This document shows, piece by piece, positions 11,142 through 22,226 of a DNA stretch of 64,000 nucleotides (its first letter is position 1; every line of letters begins with the position of its first letter). The notes below the pieces were generated by a model that searched no databases, was not told the DNA's origin, and was given only the letters and a program-made list of their open reading frames with translations. The stretch covers positions 56,667,404 to 56,731,403 of the forward strand of contig JAYGXS010000005.1 in assembly GCA_036362985.1 (NCBI GenBank). Direction: 5' to 3'. This DNA comes from Ligula intestinalis (taxonomy: Eukaryota; Platyhelminthes; Cestoda; Diphyllobothriidea; Diphyllobothriidae). A program made the translations under genes and the position numbers.

Positions 11142-11904
11142 ATGATTCTAGTGAACCACAGCATACGCGTCTCCGTCGCGTTCCCACGCACCCTCGCGGC
11201 GGCCAAGGTCTGCTCACCCATCTTCCTACGTTTGATCAACCTTACACTCCTCCCAACTTGTGTTTTTGATGACGGAGCAGCCCCTCCTGGCCACGCTGCT
11301 CAGACTCTTCCTCCTCGCCGCCGGAATTGAAGCCAACCCTGGACCTCCCTGATACTGCTCGTTTTGCCGAGTTGGCCTGGGCCGCCGCGACTGGTCTGTA
11401 CGTTGCGGCTCTTGCAATGGTTGGGGCCATCTCTGCTGCAGTCACCTCGCCAAAGCTGCCAATTGATCGCTCGCCCTCACGTGTTCCAGCTGTCCCGTGC
11501 CTCTACCGGTCTCTACGCCTCCAGCCCGTAATGTGCTGAACCTAAATTATCAAGTCTCCGACCTTGCCACGCCGCCTGGTCTAAAGATCCTCCAGTTCAA
11601 CGCCAACGGCCTCCTTCGCAAGCTTGACCAGCTCCTGGCCTTCGTGCGTTCCCCAACATAGCTGTAGCAGCTATACAAGAGACGAAGTGGTCAAACTCCA
11701 CCAGGGTCCCTTCCTGTGCCGACTACATGATCGTCTGTTGCAACCGCGGTCGCAACAAAGGCGGAAGTTCGACTGTCCTGGTGGACGAATCCATTGCCCA
11801 TCGTCATCTCCCCCTGATTGGTGCCGCACCCACGGAAGTACTGGTAATTTCCCTCGACATTGGCCCAGCACCGCTAACAGTCGTGAACGCCTACATACGG
11901 AAAC
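11142..11904 (+). pseudogene. LINE family A, 5' half only (copy 1)
   Basis: Shows the family A leader (GCGTCTCCGTCGCGTTCCC, then GCCAAGGTCTGCT), the start of the ORF, a 2A-like peptide reading GIEANPGP at 11323-11346, part of the PHD-type finger, and the first part of the endonuclease (ILQFNANGLL, then VVNAYI). A TGA replaces a tryptophan codon right after the 2A motif, and further frameshifts follow. It stops abruptly at about 11904, where the 5' end of the next family A copy begins. LINEs usually lose their 5' end, so a copy with the 5' end kept and the 3' end lost is unusual. Confidence 0.75.
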
Positions 11905-12009
11905 AACAGCAAACGCGTCTCCGTCCGCGTTCCCACCCGCCACCCCGGCGGCCAAGGTCTGCTATACCCATCTCCCTACGTTGGATCAACCCACCCCTCA
12001 ACCCAACCC

Positions 12010-13200
12010 ATGTTTTTGATGACGGAGCAGCCCCTCCCGGCCACGCTGCTCCGACTCCTCCTCCTTGCCGCTGGAATTGAGGCCAACCCCAGACCTCTCT
12101 GGTACTGCTTGTTCTGCCGAGTCCCCCTGGGCCGCCGCGACTGGTCAGTACGTTGCGGCTCCTGCAATGGCTGGTGCCATCTCCGCCTCAGTGGCCTCGC
12201 CAAGGCTGCAGATTGGTCACCCGCCTTCGCATGTCCCAGCTGTCCCGCGCCGCCAGTTGTTTCTACGCCTCCAGCCCGCCCTGCCCTCAACCAAATCCTT
12301 GCTCAAATTTCCGACCTTGCCACACCGCCTGGTCCAAAGATCCTCCAGTTCAACGCCAATGGCCTGCTTAGCAAGCTTGACAAACTCCTCGCCTTCATGC
12401 GTTCGCACAGCATAGCCGTAGCAGCTGTCCAGGAGACAAAGTGGACTAACTCCACCAAGGTCCCCTCCTGTGGCGGCTATACGATCGTCCGCCGCGACCG
12501 CGGTTGCAACAAAGGCGGAGGCTTGGCCTTCTTAGTGGACCAATCCATTGCCCACCATCAGCTCCCCATGCTTGGTGCCGACCCCACGGATGTTTTGGCG
12601 ATTTCCCTCGACATTGGCCCGGTGCCGCTAACCATCGTGAACATCTACATCCCTCCAACCTCCAGTTGTCCCCCTAGTTTCACCGCCTCCATTGCTCCCT
12701 ACTTATCTTCTGCAGACAGCTTGATGTTAGGTGACTTCAATGCCCACCACGACCTATGGTGCTCCAATTTGGCAGCCGATTCCCGGGGAGAAGCTCTGGC
12801 TGATGAACTAGAACACGTTCCCTTCGCAGCCCTCAACGAGGACAGTCCAACGCGGCTCCCACCCAACAGTGCCCCCAGCTCTCCCGATGTTTCCCTTGCC
12901 AGTCGCAGCCCGGTAGCCTCCACCACTTGGAGCACGGAAATCAGCCTAGGGAGCGATCACCTTCCCATAGTGCTCGAATTGGCCACCTCTACCGACCGTA
13001 TCAAGGCTTCAAACCGGCACTTTATCAACTTTAAGAGATCTGAATGGGCAGCGTTTACCGCCGAATGCGAAGCTGGAACCGATCTGCTACCGCCGCCCAC
13101 CTGTGTCCAAACGGCGGAGCGGGCCGTTTGCCACCTGCTTCTGGCAGCAGCAGGTCACCACATACCGAACGGATGCATTCCCATACTCCACCCTAACTAA
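12010..13200 (+). CDS. LINE A endonuclease ORF with 2A-like peptide and PHD finger
   Basis: 396 codons from an ATG. Residues 10-29 are a Leu-rich stretch ending in GIEANPRP, a 2A-like (ribosome-skipping) motif with the consensus Asp changed to Gly and the key Gly of NPGP changed to Arg here. Residues 33-78 form a C4HC3 PHD-like zinc finger (C33, C36, C49, C52, H57, C75, C78); the sixth ligand is Leu here but Cys in the copy at 24258. Residues 110-320 are the endonuclease: FNANG (114-118), QETKW (141-145), GDFNAHH (241-247), GSDH (314-317). Its role is nicking target DNA to prime reverse transcription. The frame ends at 13200 by a shift next to the GA repeat; the RT that should follow is in another frame. 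Confidence 0.75.
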   Translation: MFLMTEQPLPATLLRLLLLAAGIEANPRPLWYCLFCRVPLGRRDWSVRCGSCNGWCHLRLSGLAKAADWSPAFACPSCPAPPVVSTPPARPALNQILAQISDLATPPGPKILQFNANGLLSKLDKLLAFMRSHSIAVAAVQETKWTNSTKVPSCGGYTIVRRDRGCNKGGGLAFLVDQSIAHHQLPMLGADPTDVLAISLDIGPVPLTIVNIYIPPTSSCPPSFTASIAPYLSSADSLMLGDFNAHHDLWCSNLAADSRGEALADELEHVPFAALNEDSPTRLPPNSAPSSPDVSLASRSPVASTTWSTEISLGSDHLPIVLELATSTDRIKASNRHFINFKRSEWAAFTAECEAGTDLLPPPTCVQTAERAVCHLLLAAAGHHIPNGCIPILHPN

Positions 13201-13227
13201 CCACCTGAAGCATCTCGACTGGAACGA

Positions 13228-13229
13228 GT

Positions 13230-13263
<34 letters not shown>

Positions 13264-13264
13264 A
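13228..13264 (+). repeat. GA microsatellite inside LINE A
   Basis: A run of GAGAGA with one interruption lies where the linker between endonuclease and RT is expected in family A. It translates as alternating Arg-Glu in one frame and coincides with the change of reading frame between the two LINE domains. Confidence 0.85.
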
Positions 13265-14646
13265 GATACGTGATGCACATGACCCGCGGCTTGATCATCA
13301 AGACCATCAACGTCAACAAACGGCAACGTTGGCATGAAAGAGTTGCAGATTGTAATTTCCGCGGTAACTCAGCCGCCACCTGGAACATTTTACGCAATCT
13401 AACCAAGCCCCGGGTTGAAAAACCTAACCAGTCCATTAGCTTCAAGGACGGCATCTTCACCACGAACAACGGTCAGATTGCCACGAAGATGAACAAACTG
13501 TTCTTGCCCCGGTCAATGTCTACTCCCAAAATTCAACGTTCCCTGCTTCGCTTACTGCATAAAGCCCCGCCTCCGGACATCTCCTCAGCCGATGCTATTC
13601 TCACCGCCGTTAAGAAAACGAAAGCCTTAAGACCCGATGGCCTGGCACCTATATATTTGCGCCATATCGGCCCTAACGTTGCTGCCTACCTGGCAGCCGT
13701 CTTCAATCTTTCGCTGGCTAGTTCAATCATCCCCGATTGCTGGCGCCAGTCCACCATCGTTCCTCTGGTCAAAGCGGGCGAGGATCCCAGTCAAGCGACC
13801 TCCTATCGCCCAATCGCCCTCCGCAGTCCACTGGCGAAAATTTTGGAATGACTTCTCCTACCAATCTTGACGTCTGCAGCGGATCTGTCCAGCCATCAAC
13901 AAGTTTTCAGGTCGGGTCGTGGCACAACAATGGCTCTTTTCGAGCTCAGCGACGCCATCCTCCAGGGCTTCAATCAACAGAGGCCCGCTTCGCGGACCGT
14001 GGCTGTCTCAATTAACCTGTCACGAGCCTTTGACTGCGTCCGCCACGATCAGCTCCAGCAGGACTTGGTCTCCCTGAATGTCCCGACTGGCCTGGTCCGA
14101 TGGTTGGCGGCTTACATCCGTGGCCGCCACGATCGTGTCCTTTTCCGCTGCACTCTCTCCAAGCCCTGTAAGCAGACCTGCACTTACATGCGAGAACTCC
14201 CACTCTCTCCGGCACCCGCCAAAGTGGTATCATACGCGGATGATGCCATGTTCCTCTACCAGCACCATCACATTGATCAGGCTGCGCAGGTCCTCTCGGA
14301 GTCCATGCCTGATGTGGAGAACTTTTTCACTGAGCGCGGGTTGACGATCTCGGCAGCCAAGTCGTCCGTCACTGTTTTCACGCTGGACCCGAAGGAGTTC
14401 AATCGTCACCCAGCTATCATCTTCAACAGTGATGCTTTGCCGCTGGTCCGTAAGCTCCTTGGCGTCCGTTTAGATCCACTCTTCACGTATGCGGACCATG
14501 CAAGGGTGATCGCAAGCAAAGTGAGCCGCTGCACCAAGGTCCTCAAGACTCTTTCGGGCACATCCTGGGGCTGCGCGAAAGAGACGCTGGCGATCACATT
14601 CAAAGCCCTGGCCAAGCCGCACCTCACCTTTGCGGCACTAATCTGA
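13265..14646 (+). pseudogene. LINE A reverse transcriptase, broken
   Basis: Reverse transcriptase in two frames. About 13310-13851 is the N-terminal part (YRPIALRSPLAKILE). 13867-14646 begins after a frameshift and holds motif A (INLSRAFDCVRHD, near 14020) and motif C (YADD, 14233-14244). Compared with the copy at 28140-28975, the Asp of motif A is changed to Asn (NLSRAFD against DLSRAFD) and the PQGSVLSPTLF block is deleted. Activity is therefore very unlikely. The thumb continues in shifted frames to about 15095. Confidence 0.75.
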
Positions 14647-15350
14647 TCTCCCACAATCATTTCTTCCAGTCTCCGTCAACCTCAGTCAGCACAAACGCTG
14701 CCCTGCACATGATCACGAGCTGCTAGAAAACGTCGCCTATCGATCACGTTCATGCAGAGACTTCTATCCTGCCGGGTCCCCCTCACAACACACTCTTAGA
14801 CCAGCAGTTCTGGTAGACCTGTTCACAACCCGGCCAACCTAATCATCACCGTTGCCACGCTCCTTATCCCAGCCGCAATGTTCTGCCGTCTATTCGAGCT
14901 CTCCACAAGGGAGCTGTCGCCTCGTCTCCCTCAGATCCACCCGTTGATGGCTCTGCCACCAAGACAGGCTTCCAGTGTCTTCGCGAGAGAGCTGTTGTCG
15001 AATAAAAACGTGGTTATCTCCCCACGGTCCTTTTGGGCGGCTATCCACCTCCAATCGCGGCCTCAGAACAACTTCCGAGGGTTACTTGTTGTAATCTAGC
15101 TCAACTACGCAGTGGCTACTCAGTGGTCCTTCGCCAGTATCAAAACCGGCGCGACCCGTCCATACCCGACTGCGTCGCTTCTCCACATGGTTTTCAGCAT
15201 CTGTTCGCTTGCATTTCCTGGCCAGGCACCCAACTCACCCCCGTGGAGCTTTGACTCAAGGCGGCTGAAGTCGCGGATTTTCTCCGTCTCCAACCGCACC
15301 CAGTTTGGACTCCGGCAGGGACTCCTAATCCAACAGTGGGCTACTAACCA

Positions 15351-17914
15351 ACCAACTACAATTTTAATCACAAATAATGTGATGGCAATCCCCACTGAAT
15401 TATCAAACTCAGTTGGAATGCAGAGTAACGAACACCGGCAACGTGCAAGATACCACGCAAACGCTAAGTGCAAACACCGTAATTTAATCACGAACTTCAA
15501 TGGAGAAAGTGATTGGATGGAACTAAACTTCGTGGACCTATCCGCGGACCAAAAAGATTCCTGTAGCACGAAGTCATGTTCCGTCCAGCTGCTTAAGGCG
15601 TTAGACAGAAGCAACGAAGCCACTTTACCAGTTGATCACGCCTATTGCGGTCCGCCAGACGCGCGGACGCCATTTATAGTTAACCTGGACGATACATTGT
15701 AACTACGGATTGTTAGATCACTACTCTGCGCACACTTGTATCCCCTTTCTCTGCCTTTGACTAGTTAATTAGCTTTCCAAACAATATAATGTCTGAAAGA
15801 AGCATTACAAGTGACCAAAGGGGAACAAGGAAAAGATTATGTCAAAAAGCAATCCATATATATATATATATATATCAATGAATTTGATCATACAAATTAC
15901 AAAAATAGATCACAAACTCTAAAGAGGACAACGCGAATACATCAATTCTTCATCCAAATAATTGGCTTTGGTCGTGTCTTAAAAATGATTTTTGTCTTTA
16001 TTATTGCTTTCACTGAGAGGTCGGTAGAACCCTCCAATCGTGACCTTTGAAGGACTGCGAACGGCCTTGCTAACTTTGAAATTTTTCCACAAAGAAGATT
16101 ATGACCAATTATCAAAATTGGTTCGTTCTAATGGACATCAGATTCAAAAGGCGCACTCACCTGATGAGTGAAGTGCAAATCGCCTATGATTTTCCCCTCA
16201 ATAGAGCCTTCGCTGCTATGAGAGATTTCTCCCTGCAGTTCGAGCAACGCCCACTCCTCTACTTCCGATCTTAAAAATTATCACTAAAAGTCCGCACAAA
16301 CCCACAACAACGCAACGGCACCAACATTTCAGCAGATTTAAAAAAAGCGCCTAATGAACAGACTTTGCATATTTACCCCAATTGAACAACAGACAGTGAG
16401 TTGGTATCACATGTTAATATTAATAACTGCAGCAAATAGTATTATATCTCCATGAAAAAAAGTTTTTTGTCGTTCAGTTGCAACTGAAATAGTTATAAAG
16501 CAGATTTAGTAGAGAAAGCAGGCTACTTATGCATCGGATAAAAAATGGAACCAAGAAAATTTACGTCGATAATCGTGAAAAGGGAGACAGTGAGCAGCAA
16601 AAGATATAACGATAGGAAAATGAGAACCGTTTATGCTTACTTAACATGCCAAGAAGCACGCGGAAGGTCAAACGATAACTGAACGTACCAAATGAAAGCA
16701 CTTTCCCAGTACCTTCCCAGTAGCTAAAGTTCGGATGTTATTCTCAAAAATTCCGTTCCAGCACGTTAAAAGCTAAGATAGGTTGCCAGTTCAGGCTACT
16801 GCTGTGTGCATCTTCTCATTAACATGCACTCGTCAGCGCCATTCTTGCCCACATGGTTGCTTCTGGAAATCGTGTGGACAAAAACGAAGCCCTCGAAGTT
16901 ATTAATAAGGGCCTATCGCACTATCAAAAGTTTCTGGGTCACCGTTCGCTAGCACCAGCAGAATCAACCCCTATCCGGTTGAGGAAGCCGTCCTTGTACG
17001 CGGAAAATAACCTCCTGAAAACTCTGAATTTGACGGTCACATAACTGCGTACATGCTCCTGTGCTTTCTCTCTTTCTTACTCCTCTGCTGGTTCGACTTC
17101 AATAAGCCTTAATTACCACGTAATCAGCAGCCTATTATCAAGGTTCACCCTTACCCTTTCGCCATGAGCAATTTAAAGGCAATTATGGCCATAAGATGTG
17201 CTTTACAAATAAACCTTATTATTAAACCTTATTATTATATGTTTACAGTAACCTACATGTGCTCGCCAACTACCCTTCCATATGCTTTTTAATGGAATCT
17301 CATGTATCCTATACTGATTATTAGGGAAGAATCGCTGTGGAATTTCCCTACACAAAAATATTAAATGCAAGAAGCTATTTGGAATCGTTTATGGACAGTT
17401 GCCCAAATGTTTATTGTAATTCAGCTCGGCGTCAACATCAGTTATTGCATTCAGTACTTTATATCACTCACACGATCGTAAGAGTGGCCAGTTTTGCAAA
17501 GTAGGAAGTGAGGAAAACCTTAGACATAAAACTTTTTGACATCGAATTTAACTAGCACACATTCGAAGCCTGTGCTACCAATATTAAAATTTTTAAACGC
17601 ACATAATAAGAATTTAAGGATTTAACTTTTTTAAAGTTTGTATTATATTCCACGATGCTTGATATTTTTTACTGTCACTAATTAGGCACTCGATCAAAAG
17701 TGTGTTTGGAGTCGAAGGAAATGACATCCTATCATCAATTTTGTCCATTTTCCCGCGAGTAATTGCCTTTGACAAGACACAAATAACCATAAGAAGAGCT
17801 GTGTTTAGCAGCATAAAACAGGTTCTACAGTTCCAGATACACCATTCGTGCTTCTAAAAAGATATTCTATGATTTTGTACAGAAGCAGTTTAAACTAGTG
17901 GGGCTGTACCTTTT
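15351..17914. other. Intergenic spacer with TA microsatellite
   Basis: Contains a TA dinucleotide run at about 15859-15883. A frame through 15360-15702 and one at 16853-17044 resemble nothing known to me; the former is the continuation of a frame that runs through the LINE 3' untranslated region. No RNA gene recognised. Confidence 0.45.
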
Positions 17915-20425
17915 TTCCCCGGTCTTATTGACTTTGTCTTTACATCCGAAACGGAGGTGGGAGAGGTGACCAATTGGGTGAGTGCGACTGACGGACATAA
18001 ATCGACACTAGATCACTGTGTAGTATGCTTATCAAATGCACGCCTGGCTACTGGATGCTACAGCCGGCCGCATGCATCGTCTTGCGTCAGCGGCTAGGAG
18101 AAATGGATTCTGGTGTTTATATGGAAACTGCGGTGAGGATCCACCAACACCATACATAAAAGATTAATTAAGAATGTTCAAAAAGACTATGTCAAGGATA
18201 ATTACAGGAAGATTTTCAAAAATACTAAACAAAAGAAAATCAGTGAGAACTGTATTGATGCTCGGGTATCCGTACCCCTAGGTACCAGTGATCATGCTAC
18301 TGTCTTCGCAGCACTACACATAACAGGATCGCCGTCAACGCGTAGATGCTACAAACCGGCATAATGGAAGGCTGACTACGATGAAATGAGACAGAGCGCT
18401 AGGAACCTATCCTGGGAACCGAGTAGCTCGGCCGATGTAGAAGAATGCTGGAGAGTGATTCGTGGGAATATTGAGCGACTCTGTACTGATTTTGTCCCCC
18501 TTACGCTCTGTGGATGGGCAGCATGTCGGCCTCCATGGATGGATGGTGAGACAAAACGTAAGTTCAAGGCCAGAAAACGTGCCTACAAAGCCTTCATGAT
18601 CCTAAAAACTACCGAAGCACAAACAAAATACAAATCAATCACAGATGAATGCAAACGTATGATAAGGGCAAGAAAAGTAGCATACGAAGAGGATCTGCTG
18701 AAAAACGTTGACACTCAACCGAATCGTTTCTACTCATTTCTGAAGAGAAAGCGTCGTGAAGGCCCGGGCATCCAGGGTCTCCACAATACAGATGGTGTGC
18801 TCGAGACAGATGAGTTATGTATGGCTGAACTTTTAGCTCAACAATACTCTACTGTTTACTTGCCACCAGCGCCCGACAGGGAGGATTTTGAGGTCCATGA
18901 CCAAAGTGAAAACAGCATGCAAATCACCATTGAAGATGTGGAGAATGCACTAAGTAGGTTGATACCTACTAAGGCTGCTGGACCCGACAATCTCAATCCG
19001 AGGGTAATAAGCGAGCTAGCTTCTATAATCGCACCAAGCATCAAAGCACTGTTTCTCTGTACGCTTGAAACTGCATCGGTACCAGATGACTGGAAACAGA
19101 GTAAAATAACTCCGAGGTACAAGGGTGGCGACCGTTTTCTTCCCCAGAATTATCGACCAGTCAGCCTGACCTCAGTGTTTGTGAACGTACTCGAAAACTT
19201 CATCTGTCGCGAAATCGATGCTCACATTGGGCCAGCCACAATCCTACCAACAGAACAACATGGCTTTGTTAAGGGCAAATCGTGTACCACAAACCTTATG
19301 GTGGCAAGTGAAGCCTGGTGCGAAGCCAAAGAAAAACGACTGCCGGTTCATGCAGCCTTAATCGATCTTAGCAAGGCGTTTGATAAAGTTGACCACGTGC
19401 TTCTCCTAAACAAACTCAGTAACACGCCGTTACCTAGAACTGTCATCAAATGGATCAAGAGCTGTCAATTCGGTAGACAATGCCGGGTCAGAGTTGGCGA
19501 AGGGTGCTCCTCGGCGTTTGAGGCTCTTAGTGGAGTACCAAAAGGGTCGGTGCTGGGCCCCAGCCTGTTTTCAATATACGTCACGGATATCCCACCAAGA
19601 CTTGCATCCCCATGCCTTCTGTTCGCAGACGACCTCAAGGTATGGCGTGTCATACGCAACGCCGAAGGCACAATGACGTTCCAAAATGATCTCGATGTGA
19701 TCCACGAGTGGTCATTAGAGATCAAGATACCGGTAAACGTGACCAAATCGAACTTGTTTAAAATTGGGAGAGACCGGGACCACCCGCCCTATACAATGGG
19801 AAACATGACACTGGCCGATGTTAGGAGTACTCGAGACTTGGGCGTTATCATCAAGGACGACCTCAAGACCCGAGAACAATCAACTTTGGCGTGACGCAAG
19901 GGGCTAGCGCTACTTTGGATGTTCAAAAGAGCATTCACGTCCTGGTTCATGCAGATATTCCGTAAGCTCATGGTCACGTTTATTTGACTGATCATGGAGT
20001 ATGGATCGTCCGCTTGGTTTCCGTGTACGAAGAGTGAAATGACTGACCTCGAATATGTTCAACGACTGGGGTCAAGAATGGTGCCCGAAGTGAGAAGGCT
20101 GACCTATCTGGAGCACTGTAAAGCACTGGACCTGTTTACCCTCGAATTTTGACGCTCTAGAGGTGTCTAAATCATGATGTACAAAGTGATCGTCTGCGAT
20201 GACATACCGGAGGTCGCAGAGTACTTCAAACTAGCCGTTGACATGCCCACGCGAGGACACTGCTTCAAACTGGTGGTACAACGGACAGATGGCCTCCCGC
20301 ACATCTACCGACTCCCAAGGTGCGCTGTGAATGCATGGAACAATCTCTCCCCCCCGACGTTGCTTCTGCCGAGATAATTGCCGCATTTAAGAAGAAATAC
20401 GATGCAGTATTTGAAACATGATCTG
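17915..20425 (+). mobile_element. CR1-type LINE, 5'-truncated (family C)
   Basis: The end of the endonuclease is seen in decayed form at 17930-18020 (DFVFTSETEVGEV) and 18255-18300 (PLGTSDHATV, carrying the SDH motif). The RT frame follows at 18386-19894. Beyond it the C-terminal domain continues in broken frames to about 20425, for example at 20174-20377 (VCDDIPEVAEYFKLAVD, then PRCAVNAWNNLSP), the typical end of CR1 proteins. The 5' part is missing. Confidence 0.75.
18386..19894 (+). CDS. CR1-type reverse transcriptase (partial ORF2)
   Basis: A 502-codon frame without stops. Residues 1-140 link endonuclease to RT (basic, RKRAYKAF and YSFLKRKRRE). The RT fingers and palm follow: AAGPDNLNPRV near residue 193, YRPVSLTS near 255, EQHGFVKGKSC near 290, motif A LIDLSKAFDKVDH near 327, GVPKGSVLGPSLF near 390, and motif C FADD at 19622-19633. 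It copies the element's RNA at the nicked target. The frame ends at 19894 by a frameshift, since C-terminal CR1 sequence continues in other frames. The first ATG is simply the first Met after a stop and not a true start. Confidence 0.75.
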   Translation: MRQSARNLSWEPSSSADVEECWRVIRGNIERLCTDFVPLTLCGWAACRPPWMDGETKRKFKARKRAYKAFMILKTTEAQTKYKSITDECKRMIRARKVAYEEDLLKNVDTQPNRFYSFLKRKRREGPGIQGLHNTDGVLETDELCMAELLAQQYSTVYLPPAPDREDFEVHDQSENSMQITIEDVENALSRLIPTKAAGPDNLNPRVISELASIIAPSIKALFLCTLETASVPDDWKQSKITPRYKGGDRFLPQNYRPVSLTSVFVNVLENFICREIDAHIGPATILPTEQHGFVKGKSCTTNLMVASEAWCEAKEKRLPVHAALIDLSKAFDKVDHVLLLNKLSNTPLPRTVIKWIKSCQFGRQCRVRVGEGCSSAFEALSGVPKGSVLGPSLFSIYVTDIPPRLASPCLLFADDLKVWRVIRNAEGTMTFQNDLDVIHEWSLEIKIPVNVTKSNLFKIGRDRDHPPYTMGNMTLADVRSTRDLGVIIKDDLKTREQSTLA

Positions 20426-22226
20426 TAACGTTCATGGAAGTGCCTTTGCTTTGGCGGGGGGATTGGTCTAACCTGAAAGCTCCCACATGTCCGGTGACTG
20501 CAAAGAAGGTGTGCCCACGAATCCGTTCCCTACCCTCTCTTGATGAAACATGAAACATGATTTTAATAGGCTGATATAAAGGTGGAAAATTGCAAATAGT
20601 ATTTTGAAAAACCTTTTGGTTGACGCAGACGTAAAAGTAGATTTGATTTTTCGCTTGTCAAATTAACCCCGATATTTATGAATAATATTTTTCAAACTTT
20701 GACCGTCAAGTTTATCTGATGTGTATGTGTGTATACACCCTCCTGTCGACAGACTATGAAATTGAACTACAGCTGTAGGTAAAGGGACATTTTCTGGTTA
20801 TTAAGTATCAGACCTATTAATCCAGAAGTGGCTGGTCCTAATTTGTCTTTTTCAATATGCTGGTCCGATCACTATATCTGAGGACTATACAAAGACACAC
20901 GTACATCACCCATGTCACCCAAAGAACACATTTCCTACTATCCGCTATCGAGAGTTAATACTGTTTGGCAGCTCCAGTGATAGTAAGCCAATTTTCATGG
21001 CCTAAAGTGTGGACCCACATACATCGGCTCCGGTGGCGTGCGCCAGTCGGCATTCATAATACCGCCCATCACTGCATGCAAGCTGCACAGGAGCTAATGC
21101 TCCGGGAAATCGCTAACAGGGTAGATTTCATGACACCCGAGTATATTCTCCAAAAGTTACCCGAATTTTTCGTGACCGTCTGTTCCTTTTCTAAAATTCC
21201 GTCACAACTAACCACCGGTCCTTAGATTATGTGAACCTAGGTTAACATACCGGAACAGCTGTTCGGGTAAGCTTACCCTATGGCTTCGAAGACGATGGTT
21301 TTACAGACTCCTGTGGCAGTTCTTGTATTCAGTAGACTACGCTGATCGAGTTTTCTTATATGCCTTCTTAACAATTCTTGAACATCTGTTAATTACCGAC
21401 ACAGACGTCAAGCTGAATTCTATGAAAAATACTGGACAGACACCTGTTTCGACAGTTGACTTCGCTGATTAGCATTCATCTGATCGCTTAAGAAACTGGT
21501 CGTTCGCGCTCTGTCTTGGGCCTCGACAGCGACCATGACAGCCGTAACAGTTGGCAGTAGGCAGATAGTATTGCCAATACAATGGAGACTGAAATGGCGA
21601 TTTCTGACTAATTAGCCACCTTCAGCAACTTATACGCAGACCTAAGTGGTGTTGCATCTAAGCCTCGAAATAGCGACCTTTTTGATCAGAGTCAAAAGCT
21701 CTTACTATTGGGCCATAAGTTCGTTGTCTCACTGGATTAGATCAGGGGATATCTGCGTCTTATCAGCTGTTGCGGCTGTCAGAGCCTCTGTCAAAGCCCA
21801 AGGCGGAGCGGGACAGATGAGTTCCGTTATCGGTCAATGAAACGCTCATCAACGAATTTCAATATCCTTTGACATAAACCGGCATTTGAGTCTGTTCAAA
21901 AAGGTCGCGAGTGCTGCTGTCGTGGTCCCAAATCTTGTTTACTTCTCCGCCGCATCCCTCAACTGTTCGTCCACTTGCTGGAAGCATTCTGAGTCTTAGT
22001 GCCGGAGAAAGCTGGTATTATTTTTTAATTGAATTAAATCAGATAAATTTAAAATTGCTGCTTTTGCCTTTTACGCTAAAGCCAATATTTTCGGCCTGTG
22101 CATGCTCACTTGAAACTGTCTAGTTGGTCACTTTGCATTCCGTCTTTGTTTGACGTTTTACTTTATTAAAGTTTACAGACCTTTCTTCCCTACTAAACCA
22201 AACACACATGCTGGGACTTCAATAAA
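20426..22226. other. Spacer with one hammerhead-like remnant
   Basis: Apart from the minus-strand hammerhead-like segment at 21588-21632, no gene or transposon was recognised. A frame at 20965-21225 (86 codons) has no known relative. This segment lies upstream of the CCDC28-like gene, so its promoter and any 5' exon are expected here, but I could not locate them. Confidence 0.4.
21588..21632 (-). ncRNA. Degenerate hammerhead-like core (repeat family H)
   Basis: On the minus strand the order CTGA, TGGCT, AATT, AGTCA, GAAA, TCGCCATT, TCAG matches the layout of the better core at 56278-56318. The CTGATGA box is altered (CTGAAGG) and stem II has a mismatch, so cleavage is not expected. It is listed because it shows that the H repeat is dispersed. 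Confidence 0.4.

Larger units (their letters stand above)
11905..15350 (+). mobile_element. LINE family A, nearly full-length but broken (copy 2)
   Basis: Non-LTR retrotransposon of the CR1/Jockey/I group (clade not fixed). Order: leader (11905-12009), 2A-like peptide and PHD-type finger, apurinic-type endonuclease (together 12010-13200), a GA microsatellite (13228-13264), RT fragments (13228-14646), a decayed C-terminal part to about 15095, and a 3' untranslated part ending near 15350. Frameshifts and a deletion inside RT (the QGSVLSPTLF motif present in the copy at 28480 is missing near 14190) make it defective. It follows copy 1 directly. Confidence 0.8.

Noticed and set aside
11671..12290. 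Minus-strand frames opposite the LINE A endonuclease
   Set aside because: GC-rich antisense shadows of the + strand coding sequence.
15112..15702. 196-codon open frame
   Set aside because: Its first third is the 3' untranslated region of LINE A copy 2 (also present at 29433-29680), and the remainder has no recognisable domain; an overlapping 167-codon frame exists on the other strand.
16160..16200. CTGATGAG near 16164
   Set aside because: The flanking bases cannot form hammerhead stems I and II; no GAAA follows in the right position.
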